From: Isoetes taiwanensis
Taxonomy: Eukaryota; Streptophyta; Lycopodiopsida; Isoetales; Isoetaceae
Assembly (NCBI GenBank): GCA_021234155.1
Contig: JAJEKV010000057.1
Span: 2,695,821 to 2,759,820 of the forward strand
Direction: 5' to 3'
Length of the DNA stretch: 64,000 nt
Part shown: piece by piece, positions 30,340 to 42,545 of the stretch
Layout of the letters: every line of letters starts with the position of its first letter
Position numbering within the stretch: the first letter of the stretch is position 1
Program-made: the position numbers and the translations under genes
The notes under the pieces: generated by a model
Seen by the model: the letters and a program-made list of their open reading frames with translations, nothing else
What the model was told of the DNA's origin: nothing
Database searches by the model: none

Positions 30340-32648
30340 TGAAGGCTGCGAGTTCTTGAAACAATTGACTTATATAAGTTCTCATCACTTTCGCCACCTT
30401 CAAACTTCACCATAAACCATTCCCCTCCACGCAACTCCAAAGCAAAGAGAACCATGGTATATCTGAAAATACAATATAATTTTATCAATGCATCCCCACG
30501 GAGAGATTAATATGTGTCATATGGTGACAGACCTGTCAATTGTAGTAGCTGTTAAACGATTTTGTCGTAATTCATCCTCCAAGCTTGCGTCCCAGAATTG
30601 CGTGCCCGCCTACAACAAGCATCACCACTAACATGTGAACAGAAAAGGACAAAACCATAATTGATTGTTCAAAATAGAAATTAAGTGGTGGCTAGATCTT
30701 GGACTCCTATTCGGGCGTCCACCTATTTGTGAAGTGTGTTGGACCCCCACATTTTTGCCATGGACATAAGAATAGACATATAGCAGCAGAATATAGATGA
30801 ATCTCGAATATGCAATCTAGCCACCTGATCGACGCTGTAGAAAAAATGCATTGGGATCTAACAATCTTGTCAACCTAAAAATAACTAGTGCCTGGTTAGT
30901 GATCCAGGGAGAAGCAGCTTAATAATTCAGCTTGGCCCATAATCCTTGTTCTGCTATATGCTTTTCATTTCTCATTTTGCTATATAACCTGAATGACAAG
31001 CAAGAATGAAGATCCAAATTTTCAGTATCCTGGTACAGTGGCGCAGAAAACTAAAAGACTTAGAGTGGAAATAAATAAAAACTTTTCTATTAACAGTGCG
31101 ATGAAATGCAAAGCCCAGGAGAGATGCTTACCAGTCCTCGAATGCCAGCATTTAATGCTTCCATAGTGTCAAGGATCACTCCCGTCTGGACAACAACCTA
31201 GCAAATATCTTTGTAACAAATGGGGAGTTTCAAAATGTTTTTCTCCGCAAGGAGGGATGTAAACTTATAGTCATCTCACCAACTAAAAACGTTCCCAGCT
31301 TCATGAACAAGAAGCCGTCGTTTGAAAGGTTTCCACAGGCTCAAAAGCTGGCCAACACCTGTGCCTCCAAGGTAAATAGAATCCAGAAGTGAAAACCCCA
31401 CTGCCACGAAGAGCAATGGTCTTGTATCAACTCCATTGTTCCCTAGGTAAGCTATCGTTGCAAGAGAGGCTGTCAGTATGAGGGCTGCACTTCCATTCGC
31501 TCCCCATTTCTTAGGAGAGAACTTAGATGCTGCATAGGACAACCATTTTACATAAGCAGTTTTACAAAAAAAAAAAAAATGAGGGAAAAATTATGACTTA
31601 GTTTAATATCTCACGCGCATTCCCAGCCTATGCTACTTACTGTAGTGAGTTGCCAAAGGAGAATTTCAACCATTGACATCAAATAGCTGGAGTAACAACT
31701 CTTGGCCCTTCAGAAGCTGCACAAAAACAAGTCAGAAACCTAAATAAACAATAGTCTGCAAGTATAAGAATGGCCTGACAAACAATGAAAATATGCGTAA
31801 CTTTTATGTTTTAACCCAGTAACTTGTTCTAGAACCTGCCATGCTAGTGGAAATATTATGTTGACTCATTTTTCATCATCAAGCACTCGGGTAACATGCC
31901 CCAAACTACCTTGCTTCATGTATTATATATGTCTGGGGGATATTGACAATTGATATAAAACACTATAACATGCTTCAAGTGTTGTTTATTGACTAGATTC
32001 TCAGATAGGCATGTTCACACCATCCTACAGCCCCTTGGTATCTTTAGAGCCATCTATAGTGTCTTGAAAATATGTGCTAATTCTTTGGAGACCCTGCGTT
32101 GCATTTATCTTCTTCTGACAGGAGTTCAATACTTAGCCTCACGTTATTAGAGAATAGTATCTTATAATCGATGCCCAATATCTCAGAGCTCCAATTTATG
32201 AGTTACGTGAATTATTAATAAAGAACACAATTGTAATATCACTCACCTCTAGACTTGTAGCGGCCAAAACTGGGAATTAAGCCCTGCATAGTAAGAAATT
32301 CATATGCTTCTCCTACAAGTGCCATGTCGGAAGCATCCTTACAAGAATCTAAAACCCAAAAAAAGCTCTTCCTTCTTTTTGCACTTGAATCCAAAAGGGG
32401 TCCCCATCTTCATCTCTATTCTCAAATACAACTTCAACCACGGCAAACCCCTGTTTTGCAACCTTGCCATCAACAAAGGCCCTATTAGAAAAACCTCCCT
32501 TGAGCTTCAAATCAGCACTCTGTGGTCGAAGGATTGCAGCCAGAGCTTGGCTATGGCGACGGTTATCCAATAGAGGATCGGAATGGCCAACAGAGGTTTC
32601 GCCCCAGGCTGTGCTTCGTGCACACAAGTATCTGGCGCCTCCATGCAT
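30340..32648 (-). pseudogene. Plastid FtsH-like peptidase-family gene, probably broken
   Basis: Minus-strand exons spell a plant nuclear family predicted to be plastid membrane proteins related to the FtsH/M41 peptidase domain. Pieces in order: N-terminal exon (about 32648-32250) ending SDMALVGEAYEFLTMQGLIP, then FGRYKS; short exon 31720-31640 (PRVVTPA, MSMVEI); exon 31533-31276 with two hydrophobic segments (ALILTASLATIAYLG; PLLFVAVGFSLLDSIYLGG) and RRLLVHEAGN; exon near 31198-31134 (VILDTMEALNAGIRG); 30607-30533 (GTQFWDASLEDELRQNR); 30460-30340 (YTMVLFA, then EGGESDENLYKSI). The zinc motif is HEAGN, lacking the second His of HExxH. Frame changes occur near 32370, in 31640-31720 and twice in 30380-30420. 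It is probably a pseudogene; exon borders are approximate. Confidence 0.6.
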
Positions 32649-32715
32649 CCAAACTTCCGGTTAGCCCGGTATGCCTGCAGGCTGGCGGCAATGGGGATGA
32701 CCTAACATTTCTGAC

Positions 32716-32832
32716 TTCAAGGTTTTTAGCAGTTTTTGGCATATTCTAGGTATATGCTAGTATATACCATGAATATGCCAAAAACCCACATAAACAAGGG
32801 ATTGCCCCCCTAGGGGCAACCCAAAAAAAAAG
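32716..32832 (+). repeat. Family B short repeat with internal hairpin
   Basis: TTTTTGGCATATT and AATATGCCAAAAA form a 13-bp stem around an AGGTATATGC/TATATACC centre. The palindromic core TTGCCCCCCTAGGGGCAA and an A run follow. It aligns with 1960-2070. Confidence 0.6.
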
Positions 32833-35800
32833 GGCACAAGAAGCTTTAGTGCATATTTTTATTAAAACAAAAAACCTTCATCTTAGAACCATGATATGAT
32901 TCAGCAAGTACATCTTGCTGTTCAAATGTAACTTGAACAATTTTGCTCCCGAAATCATAATATTTATGGCAGAATATATCTCAAATATCTTCCAAACGTA
33001 CATTTAGTAGGGGAGGGTCGCCATTTGCGGCGCCGTTACCATTGGTGGATGTTGGACTTGCCACTCGCTGATGTGGAATTGCCACCTGTTGATGTGGAAA
33101 CTGCCATTTAGATTATCTAGGGTTCTAATTAGGGCTGCGCACACGACGATGAAGGCTTCGTTAGCAACACCATAGGCGGCGTCTGTAACCGACCACCATA
33201 GCCAGGCATTGTTCATCTGATCCTTCCTGATTATTCAAATCCGGCACTATCAACTTTTCCTTCTCTTTGTGGTTGTTTACCTTCCGGTTGGATTGGATTT
33301 CCTTCATTTGGTAAACTTCGAATGTTTGTATTTCTTTTCTTTTTTTACTTGACCAACATGCTACTGACTTGTACATGGATGACACTCATTGCTCTTGGTT
33401 CGGACAAGAAGAAGAGCGAATTCATTGGAGTGAGACGGTGAAGAACGGTAAATGACTTTTAAATCGAAGGGGCATTTCATGATGGTGAAGATAGATTTGT
33501 CCTTGTTAATGAATCTTGTTACTGAATGTAAGATATTTTATGGCTTTGTTGCTATCTTTCTAAGTTCTTGTTCTTCCGGATATCTTTGGCGATTCTGTGA
33601 GGTTAACGATATTTAAACTGCCGAGGTTAGGCTCTTGGCCATTTTATTTAAGACTCTATTCAACTTCCTCCAGAAGGTCAACTGTCTTGTAGTTCACAGA
33701 CTTTGTACAAGCATAAACTCGTACCATTTGATGGTTTCTATGATACTTTATGGGAAGTAAAGTATGTTTTCCTGGCTTGAGAATTTAATGGTCTAGGCTT
33801 AAGTCCCCCATGTTCTACTTATATAGAAATCCTGAGATAACTAAAGTTTGGAGAAACTTTCTTGCCCAAATTTGAATTCGACTTTGGAATCATCCGGTTG
33901 AAGTAATCTGAAGTTTTATCGGCTTGTTCAAGCTTGCTAGTATGGTCGATTAATATCATTGGACCAATTTGATGAAAAACACTTTTGCATTAGTCAAAGA
34001 GAAGGTCAACGTGTTCCTCTGTTGGATTAGGTTCTTGTTATGGCTTTGTTCCATCTTAGCCACGAAGAATTCTTTCGTTATGTTCTTCCTTCAAGAGACG
34101 CCACTCCTTTAATAGACATGTCTATTTCAAAAGAGGGGTATAGCGAGTCTTGTCCCTCTTCTTTTGCCTCTGTTAGACTTGGGTCTTAGTTCGGTTTGAC
34201 ACATAAGCTCTTCCGTTGCACTAAAGAGCATTTCATTATTCGATCTTATTGTTGTCATAAGTGATTGACATGGCTTTTGCTTTGCCTGCCGCCAGTCGCT
34301 TACGAACGTGGGTTTGCATTGTTTGTATTGCGGTTTGGCCTATAGTTCAATATTTTATTGGTCCATTGTCTCTCCGTACTCTATTTTAGAAAGTGTGACA
34401 ACATCGAGTGGCTTTTAGACCCATGCATTTTGATATATCACTTTGAGAAAAGATGCTTCAAATAAATATGTTAAATTCCTTTTATAAGTTCTGAGGTTAT
34501 AAATAATAATGTAGTTGTGTGTGTGTGTTTCTTGTGTCCTTGTGCGAAGGGCCCCCGCGTTGCCCTTTAACCCAAGAAAAAAATGATTATATTTAATAGT
34601 TTCGTGAATTCTCAAATTTTCCATTGAAATTGAAAAACTCTTGTTACTCTTAATTTCAAAGCGATTCAAGCATTGTTATAGTAATTCTTTAACAATCTCT
34701 TTGGTTGTCTGTCTTTGTTAATGGGTTGCTTGAAAGATTAACGAACATTACCCGGGAAAAAAATAAAAATTTCAGTCCTTGCCTAGGAATTATCGATTCT
34801 GACCTTAAATGGCTACCCGGTAGCCTATGTGGTACCCACTTAAGCCTTGGTGGTGCATGTACCCCCACCACTTTGGCACTTCATAAGATGAGTTGGCATT
34901 GCCAGCTTGGTATGCAACAAAGCTTGCCACGAATATTATCTTGTTGGTCATGTTCCTGTGTGACTTACACGGCTTGGAAGCTACTTATTTTGCTGCTATA
35001 TAACTTTTACGCTTAAGTGCGCAGCCGGTGGACACCCTCCCCTAGGGTCAGTGCCAATACCAAACATTTCTTTATTGTCTGGAAACGGGAGCTATAATAT
35101 TTTGTCTTATTTTGTGTAATAGTTTCTAGCATTCTCCACCTTCATGATGACATTTTCACACAGTTTTAAGCTTTTCATGGATTGCAAACTATCCTAAGGT
35201 GCATGAATGATGAAGGTTAACGTGGGGACCATATAGCATATCTTTAGAGCATTTTTAAGTGCGTGCTATAGTCGTATTACTACAATTTCCTAAAGCAACA
35301 ACTAAAAAGGAAGGGTATGCCACCACAGTTGAGAACACATTTTAGTGTTCTTGTAAGCCAAAACATTTTCTAAACGAAAATTGTCACAAAAACCCAGATA
35401 AAATTGGCCCTATTTTTGTCTAGACAGATTGATCAACTGAAACATTATGGAGGAGAAGATTAAGGACATATTAGAAAATGGAAATAATGGTAAAATGGGC
35501 ATGGCTCGAAATGGGGGGTTCCTCCCCTAGATTTCTGATCAAAGCTGGAAAAATTGAGTTCCTTAAAGTAGATGCCAAAAAAGCTTTATAAAAAGATAAG
35601 TAAAATCTTACTGGTTAAGCAAAAATCTAAATTCGAGCCTGAACAACAATCCATTACTCTGCAACAGAGCCCTCGCTACCTGCCATAACCGAAGAAGCAT
35701 GAAATAGAAAGAACTTGGAAATAGAAAGCCATAGCATGCAGAAGCACACTACTCAAGCGGCCTCAAGCTCCTCCAATTTCGCCCATCTCCAACCATAGGT

Positions 35801-36630
35801 GAACTGGATGCAATGGCCTGGGGATTTTCAGCAAAAAAAACATTAGCAGACTGGACGAAGAACTCATTGGGCAGCCTTCTCGGAGTTGATTTATTTACTT
35901 TGTGACAAAAGACCATAAACTTGAACCCCAACACAAAGTGCTTGAAGTTATTAAGGGGGCTGGAAAAGAATCTTAATAGAATATTCCCTCAAATATTCTA
36001 AGAATATTTTGTAAGATCAAATTGTAGTCAATACCTCAAACCCACACAAAAGGGGGGGAAACGCACAATACTTTATGACCTAAAAAAAAAAAAAAAGGCT
36101 GTCATCTAAACAAACCAAGGGCGATTCGCACATAAACTATTGTTAGTCACTAAAACCCTAACTATCACAAGCATCTAAAAGCCCTTTCCTAACAGGAGAT
36201 GCGAATCCTATTTAGTTAAGGACGCCAATAGTTTGGCTTCCTCTTACGGCACCGAGCTCCGCTCCTCTCTTGGCGGAATGCAGCCTGCTTTCTTTTCTGT
36301 TACATGCCATTTCTGTCAAAGTGCGAAACCAAGGATTCTTTTCCTTTTCCTAATGGTCACCCACAGATGATAACCGCAGGAAGATCCTCTGTTAAGCTTT
36401 AGCAAGGTGCGTACTTTGAATATTCGTCTTTCTTAGTTTATCTGCAGACAATCAGTCCTTGTTTTACTTGCGCTTCTCTAATCTGAGTTCTTATAAGAAA
36501 TCCTCATATCCTTTTCAAGGATTTTTTAAGCATGTTGCATATTTGAAATTAGGGTTTATAGGTTGATGTTGATGGTTTTATAGTTGCTGGTAGAGGATCA
36601 ATGACTGAGCATGGGATTTGAGTTGAGAAC
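32833..36630. other. Long intergenic region
   Basis: No gene recognised. Short repeats of GTTGATGTGGAA(A/T)(C/T)TGCCA type lie near 33060-33110. A weak family A relative with a GT microsatellite lies at 34510-34575. Open stretches at 34705-35016 and 35749-35934 have no known motif. The last 250 bases contain a possible 5' UTR intron donor (AAG/GTGCGT near 36405) for the next gene. Confidence 0.4.
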
Positions 36631-38080
36631 ATGGACCCAGGTGCATTTGTGAGGGTTTCAGTGGCTGCTGTAGGTCTGAGGATACCTCTTGCATCAAAGG
36701 CAGCTCGTATAGGCGTCCATGCAATCTCTATGCCATGTTTTTGTGATGTTAAACTTGCTCATTTTCCAGTCCAGACAGCTTCAGTCCCTCTGATTACTCC
36801 TACTGTAGCCATTCCTGATAACACTAACATTGCAGCAGCTTTTTACTTGGATGGACTTGCATTACAAAAATTGCTAGCACCATCATGTCTTAAGTTGGCA
36901 CCAGGATCATGTCTGGGTGATCTCAAAAGGTGCTTCTTAGAAGTGGTGGTATACACTGGAAAGAAGGCTTCTCATGGTGTAAAGGAGAAGAAGATACTAG
37001 GCTCTTTCAGTATCCCTGTGAGCAGCGAATGGGGTGAAGGAAAGCCACTGCAGCTCTACAATGGGTGGGTCTGCATTGGCAAGAAAGGTGGCAGACATGG
37101 TGCGGAGCTTCATCTTAATGTCAAGTTAGAAGCTGATCCACGATATGTTTTTCAATTCGATGGTGATACTGCACTCAATCCCCAAATCATCCAGATGCAA
37201 GGAAGGCTGAGACAGCCCATATTTAGCTGCAAGTTCAGTCGTGATCGCAGTTACCGGTCTAGGTGAGTTACAGAATTTGCAATGCTTGTTTGGTATTGGA
37301 TTTTTGTTTCATTTGTTTAGGTCTTCTCTGGTTCTATGCCCAATGCGCTGTACTATAAATTTCAGGTTAGGTTTTGCAGACACACCTTGTGTCAATAGCT
37401 GGTCTGCAGGTGACAGAGAGAGAGAAAAAGAGAGGAAACGATGGCTAGTGATGATACATGATTTGTCAGGCTCACCTGTGGCTGCAGCTTCTGTAATAAC
37501 TCCATTTGTGCCTTCGTCTGGTTCAAATTTTGTGAATCGTTCAAATCCAGGTTGCTGGCTGATCTTAAGACCAGATCATACTGGCGTAGATAGCTGGGAA
37601 CCTTGGGGCCGTTTGGAAGCGTGGCGAGAGAGAGGGCGTGGTAAAAAGGATGGTCTTGGACTTAGGTTTCAGCTGGTTGCAGAGGGCCCCTGCCTGATGG
37701 GGGTTGGTAATGGCATTTTGATCTCTGAGACGATCATCAGTTCTAAAAATGGTGGTGAATTTGTTATTGATACAGTTAGATATCGGCCAGAGGCTTCCTC
37801 ATCAACTTCATCAGGATCCCCTACGGATAGTCCAGGAAGTAGCGGCGACTCTGCAACGAGTATTGGATTACCCATTGTAGGTGGTTTTGTCATGAGCTGC
37901 CCAGTTCCTGGAGAAAAGAAGAGAAGAAAGCTGAGTATTCAATTGTCAATGCGTCATATTGCCTGTGTAGAGGACTCTGCTGTTTTTTTGGCTTTAGCAG
38001 CTGCTGTAGATCTGAGCATAGATGCATGCCAGCCTTTTACTAGAAAGCTGAAGAAAGAGTTGTGTGAAGACAATGACTGA
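36631..38080 (+). CDS. DUF1005 family protein (ASG1-like), two exons
   Basis: Plant-specific family that includes Arabidopsis/potato ABIOTIC STRESS GENE 1; its biochemical role is not established. Exons are 36631-37262 and 37366-38080, giving 448 residues, normal for the family. The intron has donor CTAG/GTGAGT and acceptor TTTCAG/GTTAGG; this acceptor keeps the frame (SRLGFADTPC), while the nearer TTTTGCAG would not. Signatures: MDPGAFVRVSVAAVGLRIP at the start, SMPCFCDVKLAHFPVQTA, the YNGWVCIGKK block, FSCKFSRDR before the intron, and after it WLVMIHDLSGSPVAAASVIT, SNPGCWLILRP, WGRLEAWRERG, a Ser/Gly-rich linker, and FVMSCPVPGEKKRRKLSIQL. No signal peptide or membrane helix is evident. It looks intact and has no functionally related neighbour. 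Confidence 0.93.
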
Positions 38081-40116
38081 CCCAGTTTTGAGAAGCTTTT
38101 GGTTGGATGGTAACAACCTTAATTTGTCAAAATACCTTAAAATGAGTTATGAAGCTAATGCAGCAAAATAGCTTCTGCCTCTGGCTTTCAGGAAAGGTGG
38201 ACAAACCACTCAATAGGGAAAAATGTTGGTAGTATACAGATACCTATGAATATCAACTAATTGCGGAAACTTTGGAGTGATTCTATAGCATTCACATTTT
38301 TGAAGTCAGCCGTTTAAAATCATGCTAAATGTTCATGAGATTAAGTCCAAACTAGATGACAGTGATAGTCCCCCTGCAAGTTCACTGCAATAAAATAAAC
38401 AGGGACACGAGAAACCAAGGAAGCAAACAATGCAACTCTCTTTATTTGTAATTTCATTTTACAACAAGGAGGTCATCTGCATTTGTTCTTTGAGGAGAGA
38501 TAACAAAATGTTCACAAGCTAGGGATTTAAACAAGTCACATAATAACAAGTAAAAAGTGGCCATCAGACAAATGCATCCTCAACAATGCATCCTCATCCT
38601 CTGTTAACCTAACATCTAATGTGGGGGCTGGAAAATTTCGGGGCTACCTTATTTCATTTCTGCTTGGTTAATGCCAGACTATTTTAGAAACTCTGCCGGA
38701 TTTGGTGACTACAGTTCCAGAAGTCTCACATTGGAAAGAGATTACTGGAATAGAACAATAGCAAAATAGCATTATTCTTATCTTTTCTGTCCTTTGAGTT
38801 TATTATCTAAATGCTAATTTTCTATTTAAATTTTTTTTTTCACTTTTCAACTGGCTGCCACAAATATGATTAACTCGTTGAAGTCCATTAAATCATTCCC
38901 ATATTTATTAAACCTTCTATTTTTACATTTCTGTAAACTACAGGAAAGAATGTGGTACAATATTGAATGTACATGTATTCTAATTCTAACCGTCTTTTTA
39001 ATGATTAACATTCCTGTTACTGCTTTTAGCAAGTTGCAACTGCTATGCTTAAATCGTGCACATTTATCCTATTATTCCCAGCAATTCAGTTCAATCTGCT
39101 TTTGTACATCTACACAAATTCTATAGTTCAAATTACCAACATAATTTTCCTTTCATATGGTTTTTATTTAACTGTTTAGATTCCTTTCCACGCTTTACTT
39201 CTAGATAATATAATTACTAGCTTTTCTTTGTTACTTAGAAATTTTAAGTTCTTATATTTACTTCATATCATCCAGTACACATAACTGTCATTGAGGCATT
39301 TTTTGGAGCCAGGAATCTTCTTAGGAGTTGTGTTTTTCATCTGTTGTTGTTTCCTCAACACCATTGTGTCAGTGGCAGCCTCACAACTTCACCATTTTGG
39401 CGTGCCTTGACTTGCACATTTGCTGCTATATGTAGATGTACTTGCCATTGCTTTTGCCTTTCTTTTCTCCTCTTAGGCGCCTCAGCCATCTCCAGCATGC
39501 AAAAGATGCATGTCTCAGATATTTTTGCCTTTGCATTATGTAAACTTCTTGTACTAATTCTCAGATTTATCCTGTATATTTCTGCCTTACCTAGGCTTTC
39601 CAGTGCTAAATTTGGAGGTGTTTCTAAGTTGCTTGTCCATGCAGATGGAGATGCTCTCACTATGCCCTTCAAGATTTTTATATCAAAATTTTTGCCAATC
39701 AGCTGCCTTACTGTCATGACAAATGGTACTGGCATTTCGTCCAACTATTGCATTCCTCATGCGGTGCAACTCAATCCGACATATGTTACTCTGTACGAAA
39801 CCCTAATGCGGGCAACAACCCAGTTTTTAATTCCATTATCCATTACAATGATTCATTTCATATTTTGCACATGTTAAGGGGGCCCTAGTCATTATCATTG
39901 TTAGCTTTAAATCTTCTTATTTAAAAAGCAATTGGTTTCTGTGCCCGGAACACCGCATGTTACGCCGCATGCGACGTTCCCTTTTCTCCTGTGGGACATT
40001 TCGAAAGAATTGCATTTCTGAATTCTTGGTACTTGGACCGACGCTGCTGGATGGGCATCAGACGAATTGTAGTTTTTTTGGTTAGAACCGGTTGAAGCTT
40101 CCAGTTCACAACAGGG
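38081..40116. other. Intergenic region and 3' flank of the DUF1005 gene
   Basis: AT-rich. Opposing open stretches at 39344-39877 (plus) and 39355-39744 (minus) overlap each other. Neither has a recognised motif, so neither is called. Confidence 0.45.
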
Positions 40117-40880
40117 ATGCAGAGCACTGCAATGAATCCTATTCCATTCGTCGGCGCTGTCTCTCCTCTGTTTCATTGCTCTGGTAACGATATATCTTCT
40201 AATCTGTACCTTAGTTTTAGGATCAGGGTTGCATTTCATCCTTCAGCCAGATTTCAAGAACAATCAAGACATCTACCTGCTCGGGAATGCAACAAATCAA
40301 GGCAGCTAATAGTGGATGGGTTAATGCAGAAGTCCCCTTAATGCAGCAGGACGGGTATTCTATAAAAATCCGCTTTCAAGTAGTGGATGAATACACTGAA
40401 ACATTGCCACTATGTTCAAAATGCTCATAACCCAATATAAGGGCCATGGCAGTGAAGGCGGAATGGTGTTTCTAATGGCAGCATCATCTGTACCCCTTCC
40501 TATAATAGCAAAGGCAGATATCTGGGTATGTTATATTCATCCCTATCAGCAACAGTTTGTCTGCTGTCGAGTTTGATATACATCAAAATACAGAGTTTGA
40601 GGACCCTGATTCTGAGCACATTGGTATCGTAACAACAACAAGAAGTCTGCTTATATGTACAACAAGTATGGATTTTTTATGATGATTGAATAAAACGATG
40701 GAGGTTCATATATCAAATGACAGTGAAGATAAGCCAGTTGAACATGTTATTTATTATGTGGTAGATCTTTCTTAAAATTCTCAAGATAAGGCATATACTA
40801 GATTTTCTGTCTCAATGGGAGGGCAGAGTGCATGGAATTCGCTGGTGGGATTTTAATTCTTTAGGAATTGGTGGTGGATG
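40117..40880 (+). pseudogene. L-type lectin domain pseudogene
   Basis: Across several frames the text follows a legume-type lectin domain as in lectin receptor kinases: FKNNQDIYLLGNATNQG near 40245, a GHGSEGGMVFLMAA block near 40440 (the usual GDGLAFFLAP position), and SAVEFDIHQN, then DPDSEHIGI, near 40560-40630. That last piece matches the family's VEFDT..N....N..HVGID segment with metal- and sugar-binding Asp/Asn. Stops and frame changes are frequent (near 40310, 40385, 40700 and 40780). No transmembrane or kinase region follows. The start at 40117 is only the nearest ATG. It is a dead gene; whether it was a receptor kinase or a soluble lectin cannot be told. Confidence 0.6.
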
Positions 40881-41384
40881 TGTACATGGTATCCTTGCAC
40901 ACAATTTGTTTTTCATTTTTTTGTTGCTTTGGTGGAGTGGTAAAAATTTAAATTCTTTTGGCAGTCGCCTTTTATTATCTTTCCTCTAAGACCATTAATT
41001 TGTTTTCTTACATTGTTTGTTGTTTGTGCAAACTAATCTCCTTTTATCTTAGCTCCAGATACAACACTTTAAAACAAGGGCCTTCAATATAGTCAGCTTG
41101 CATGATCAACATATAAAAGCTATAGTTTTGAAAGACGAATTGAGGTTTTGTTAAATTCAGCTTCTGCATTAGAACAGTAAGTTATTATATTCTTTGATTT
41201 ACGGATTTGTTTTGTGTTATGTTTTGTAATGGCAAGTATTGTCCACATATGTGAAGGCATCTCTGGCGTTTTCTTCTTTCATCTAAGAAATGGTAAGACA
41301 TGGACTGTCATTAAAATTCCCAAGAAACGGTAAGACCTGGACTGTCACACACCCATCATTTTATAAATGGATTCTTGCTGTGAC
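40881..41384. other. Intergenic sequence
   Basis: No gene recognised; a short near-repeat (GGTAAGACATGGACTGTCA / GGTAAGACCTGGACTGTCA) lies at 41291-41350. Confidence 0.4.
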
Positions 41385-42206
41385 AACATACTCCTTCCAT
41401 TTGTGGAAGGTTTATCCGGATGTTGTGTCTTTTTGTTTTGTGCGGTCTTGTTACCGGGTGCTGGCTATTCATGACACTCTGCCCCCTTCAGGCAAGTGGT
41501 CTCTGCAGCTTCCGGGTTCTCGATGGCGCTCGGTTTGAACGTGGACATGGAGCTCTCTTCCCCCACCGAAGGTTAGGGTGCTTCTGTGGCAGGTGGTGCA
41601 CCGCTGTATCAGGGTGAATGTCCTTGTGAGTCAGTTTAGGCCGGGTGTGAGCCCTTTCTGCCCTTGTTATGGCCTCATCGTGAGACTGTGGAACATTGTC
41701 TGGTTTTATGCCCTCACTTGCAGGCTGCCTGGGATTGGGTCAGGGTTCTGTTTCAGGCGAGATTGACTAGCCAGCAGTTGCTGTTTCATGTGTATCCTGG
41801 TGCTTGGCCGCTCTTGCGGCAGCAAGCCTTGTATCTGTGCGTGGCTTGGTTGGTGTGGCTAATTTGGAAGCGGCGGCAGTTGTGGATCTTTCAGGGGATT
41901 CAGCAGCCTGCGGCCTCTCTGATTTCTCGACTCAGATACAAGCTATTTCAAAGCTTTCTGGTGTTCCCGGGATTAGTAGAGCGGAAGTTTGCCATTTGGC
42001 GGGACTTCTTGGGTGTTGTAGATGGTGATGGTCGGTTTGTACAGCAGTAGAGTTGTAGTTTTTCAGTGAGTTTGTTGTGGAGTGTCGAGGTATCGCTGTC
42101 TCTTTGGGGCAGTTCTCCTTCCTCCTCACTTGCTTTGTAACATTACCATTCTTTTAATATATTGCTGACACAGTTCTTCAAAAAAAAAACATACTCCTTC
42201 CATTTG
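41385..42206 (+). mobile_element. 5'-truncated LINE with zf-RVT domain and 19-bp target duplication
   Basis: AACATACTCCTTCCATTTG occurs at 41385-41403 and 42188-42206. Between them, plus-strand frames encode the zinc-binding C-terminus of a LINE reverse transcriptase: PPKVRVLLWQVVHRCI, a PFCPCYG cysteine pair, ETVEHCLVLCPHLQAAWDWV, then LVWLIWKRRQLWIFQ. A frame change lies near 41670. The tail is ten A at 42180-42189. The GC content is above that of its surroundings, and the codons differ from the LINE at 24668-25692, so it is a different LINE family. Confidence 0.88.
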
Positions 42207-42545
42207 ATGCATTAAAATTGTCTCCGTTGTTGTAACAGAAGTTTGAACCCTCATATTGGAGTGCCATCATTTTCAAACAGTGAGATGTGATTTCTTAATG
42301 CCATAGATCTATTTTTTGCATTCACATTTTCTCATTTGCCTTACTAAATGTTTCTTTTGCAAGCAACTTAGCAAGCCTTGCATTGCCATTCAATTGTAGA
42401 CGAGTTGGTTGAATTGTGGAAGTCTTACGCCCATCACTGCATCACATTCTTGGGCATGTTTTAGTGTAACTTTGTAACTATTATTCATGTTTTGTGTGCA
42501 TTTCTACTTGCTCTAATGTTGAGGATTGAAGAAAGTGGTCTTCCC
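42207..42545. other. Intergenic sequence
   Basis: No gene recognised. Confidence 0.4.

Noticed and set aside
34705-35016. 103-codon open stretch
   Set aside because: Composition is rich in Cys/Leu/Ser with no family signature; probably part of a decayed repeat.
37241-37365. Start of the 37241-38080 open frame as a separate gene
   Set aside because: The first part is intron of the DUF1005 gene; the real exon begins at 37366 in frame with exon 1.
39344-39877. Long open frame on the plus strand with an opposing frame at 39355-39744
   Set aside because: Neither translation has a recognisable motif; the plus frame is Cys/Phe/Leu-rich like translated AT-rich non-coding DNA.
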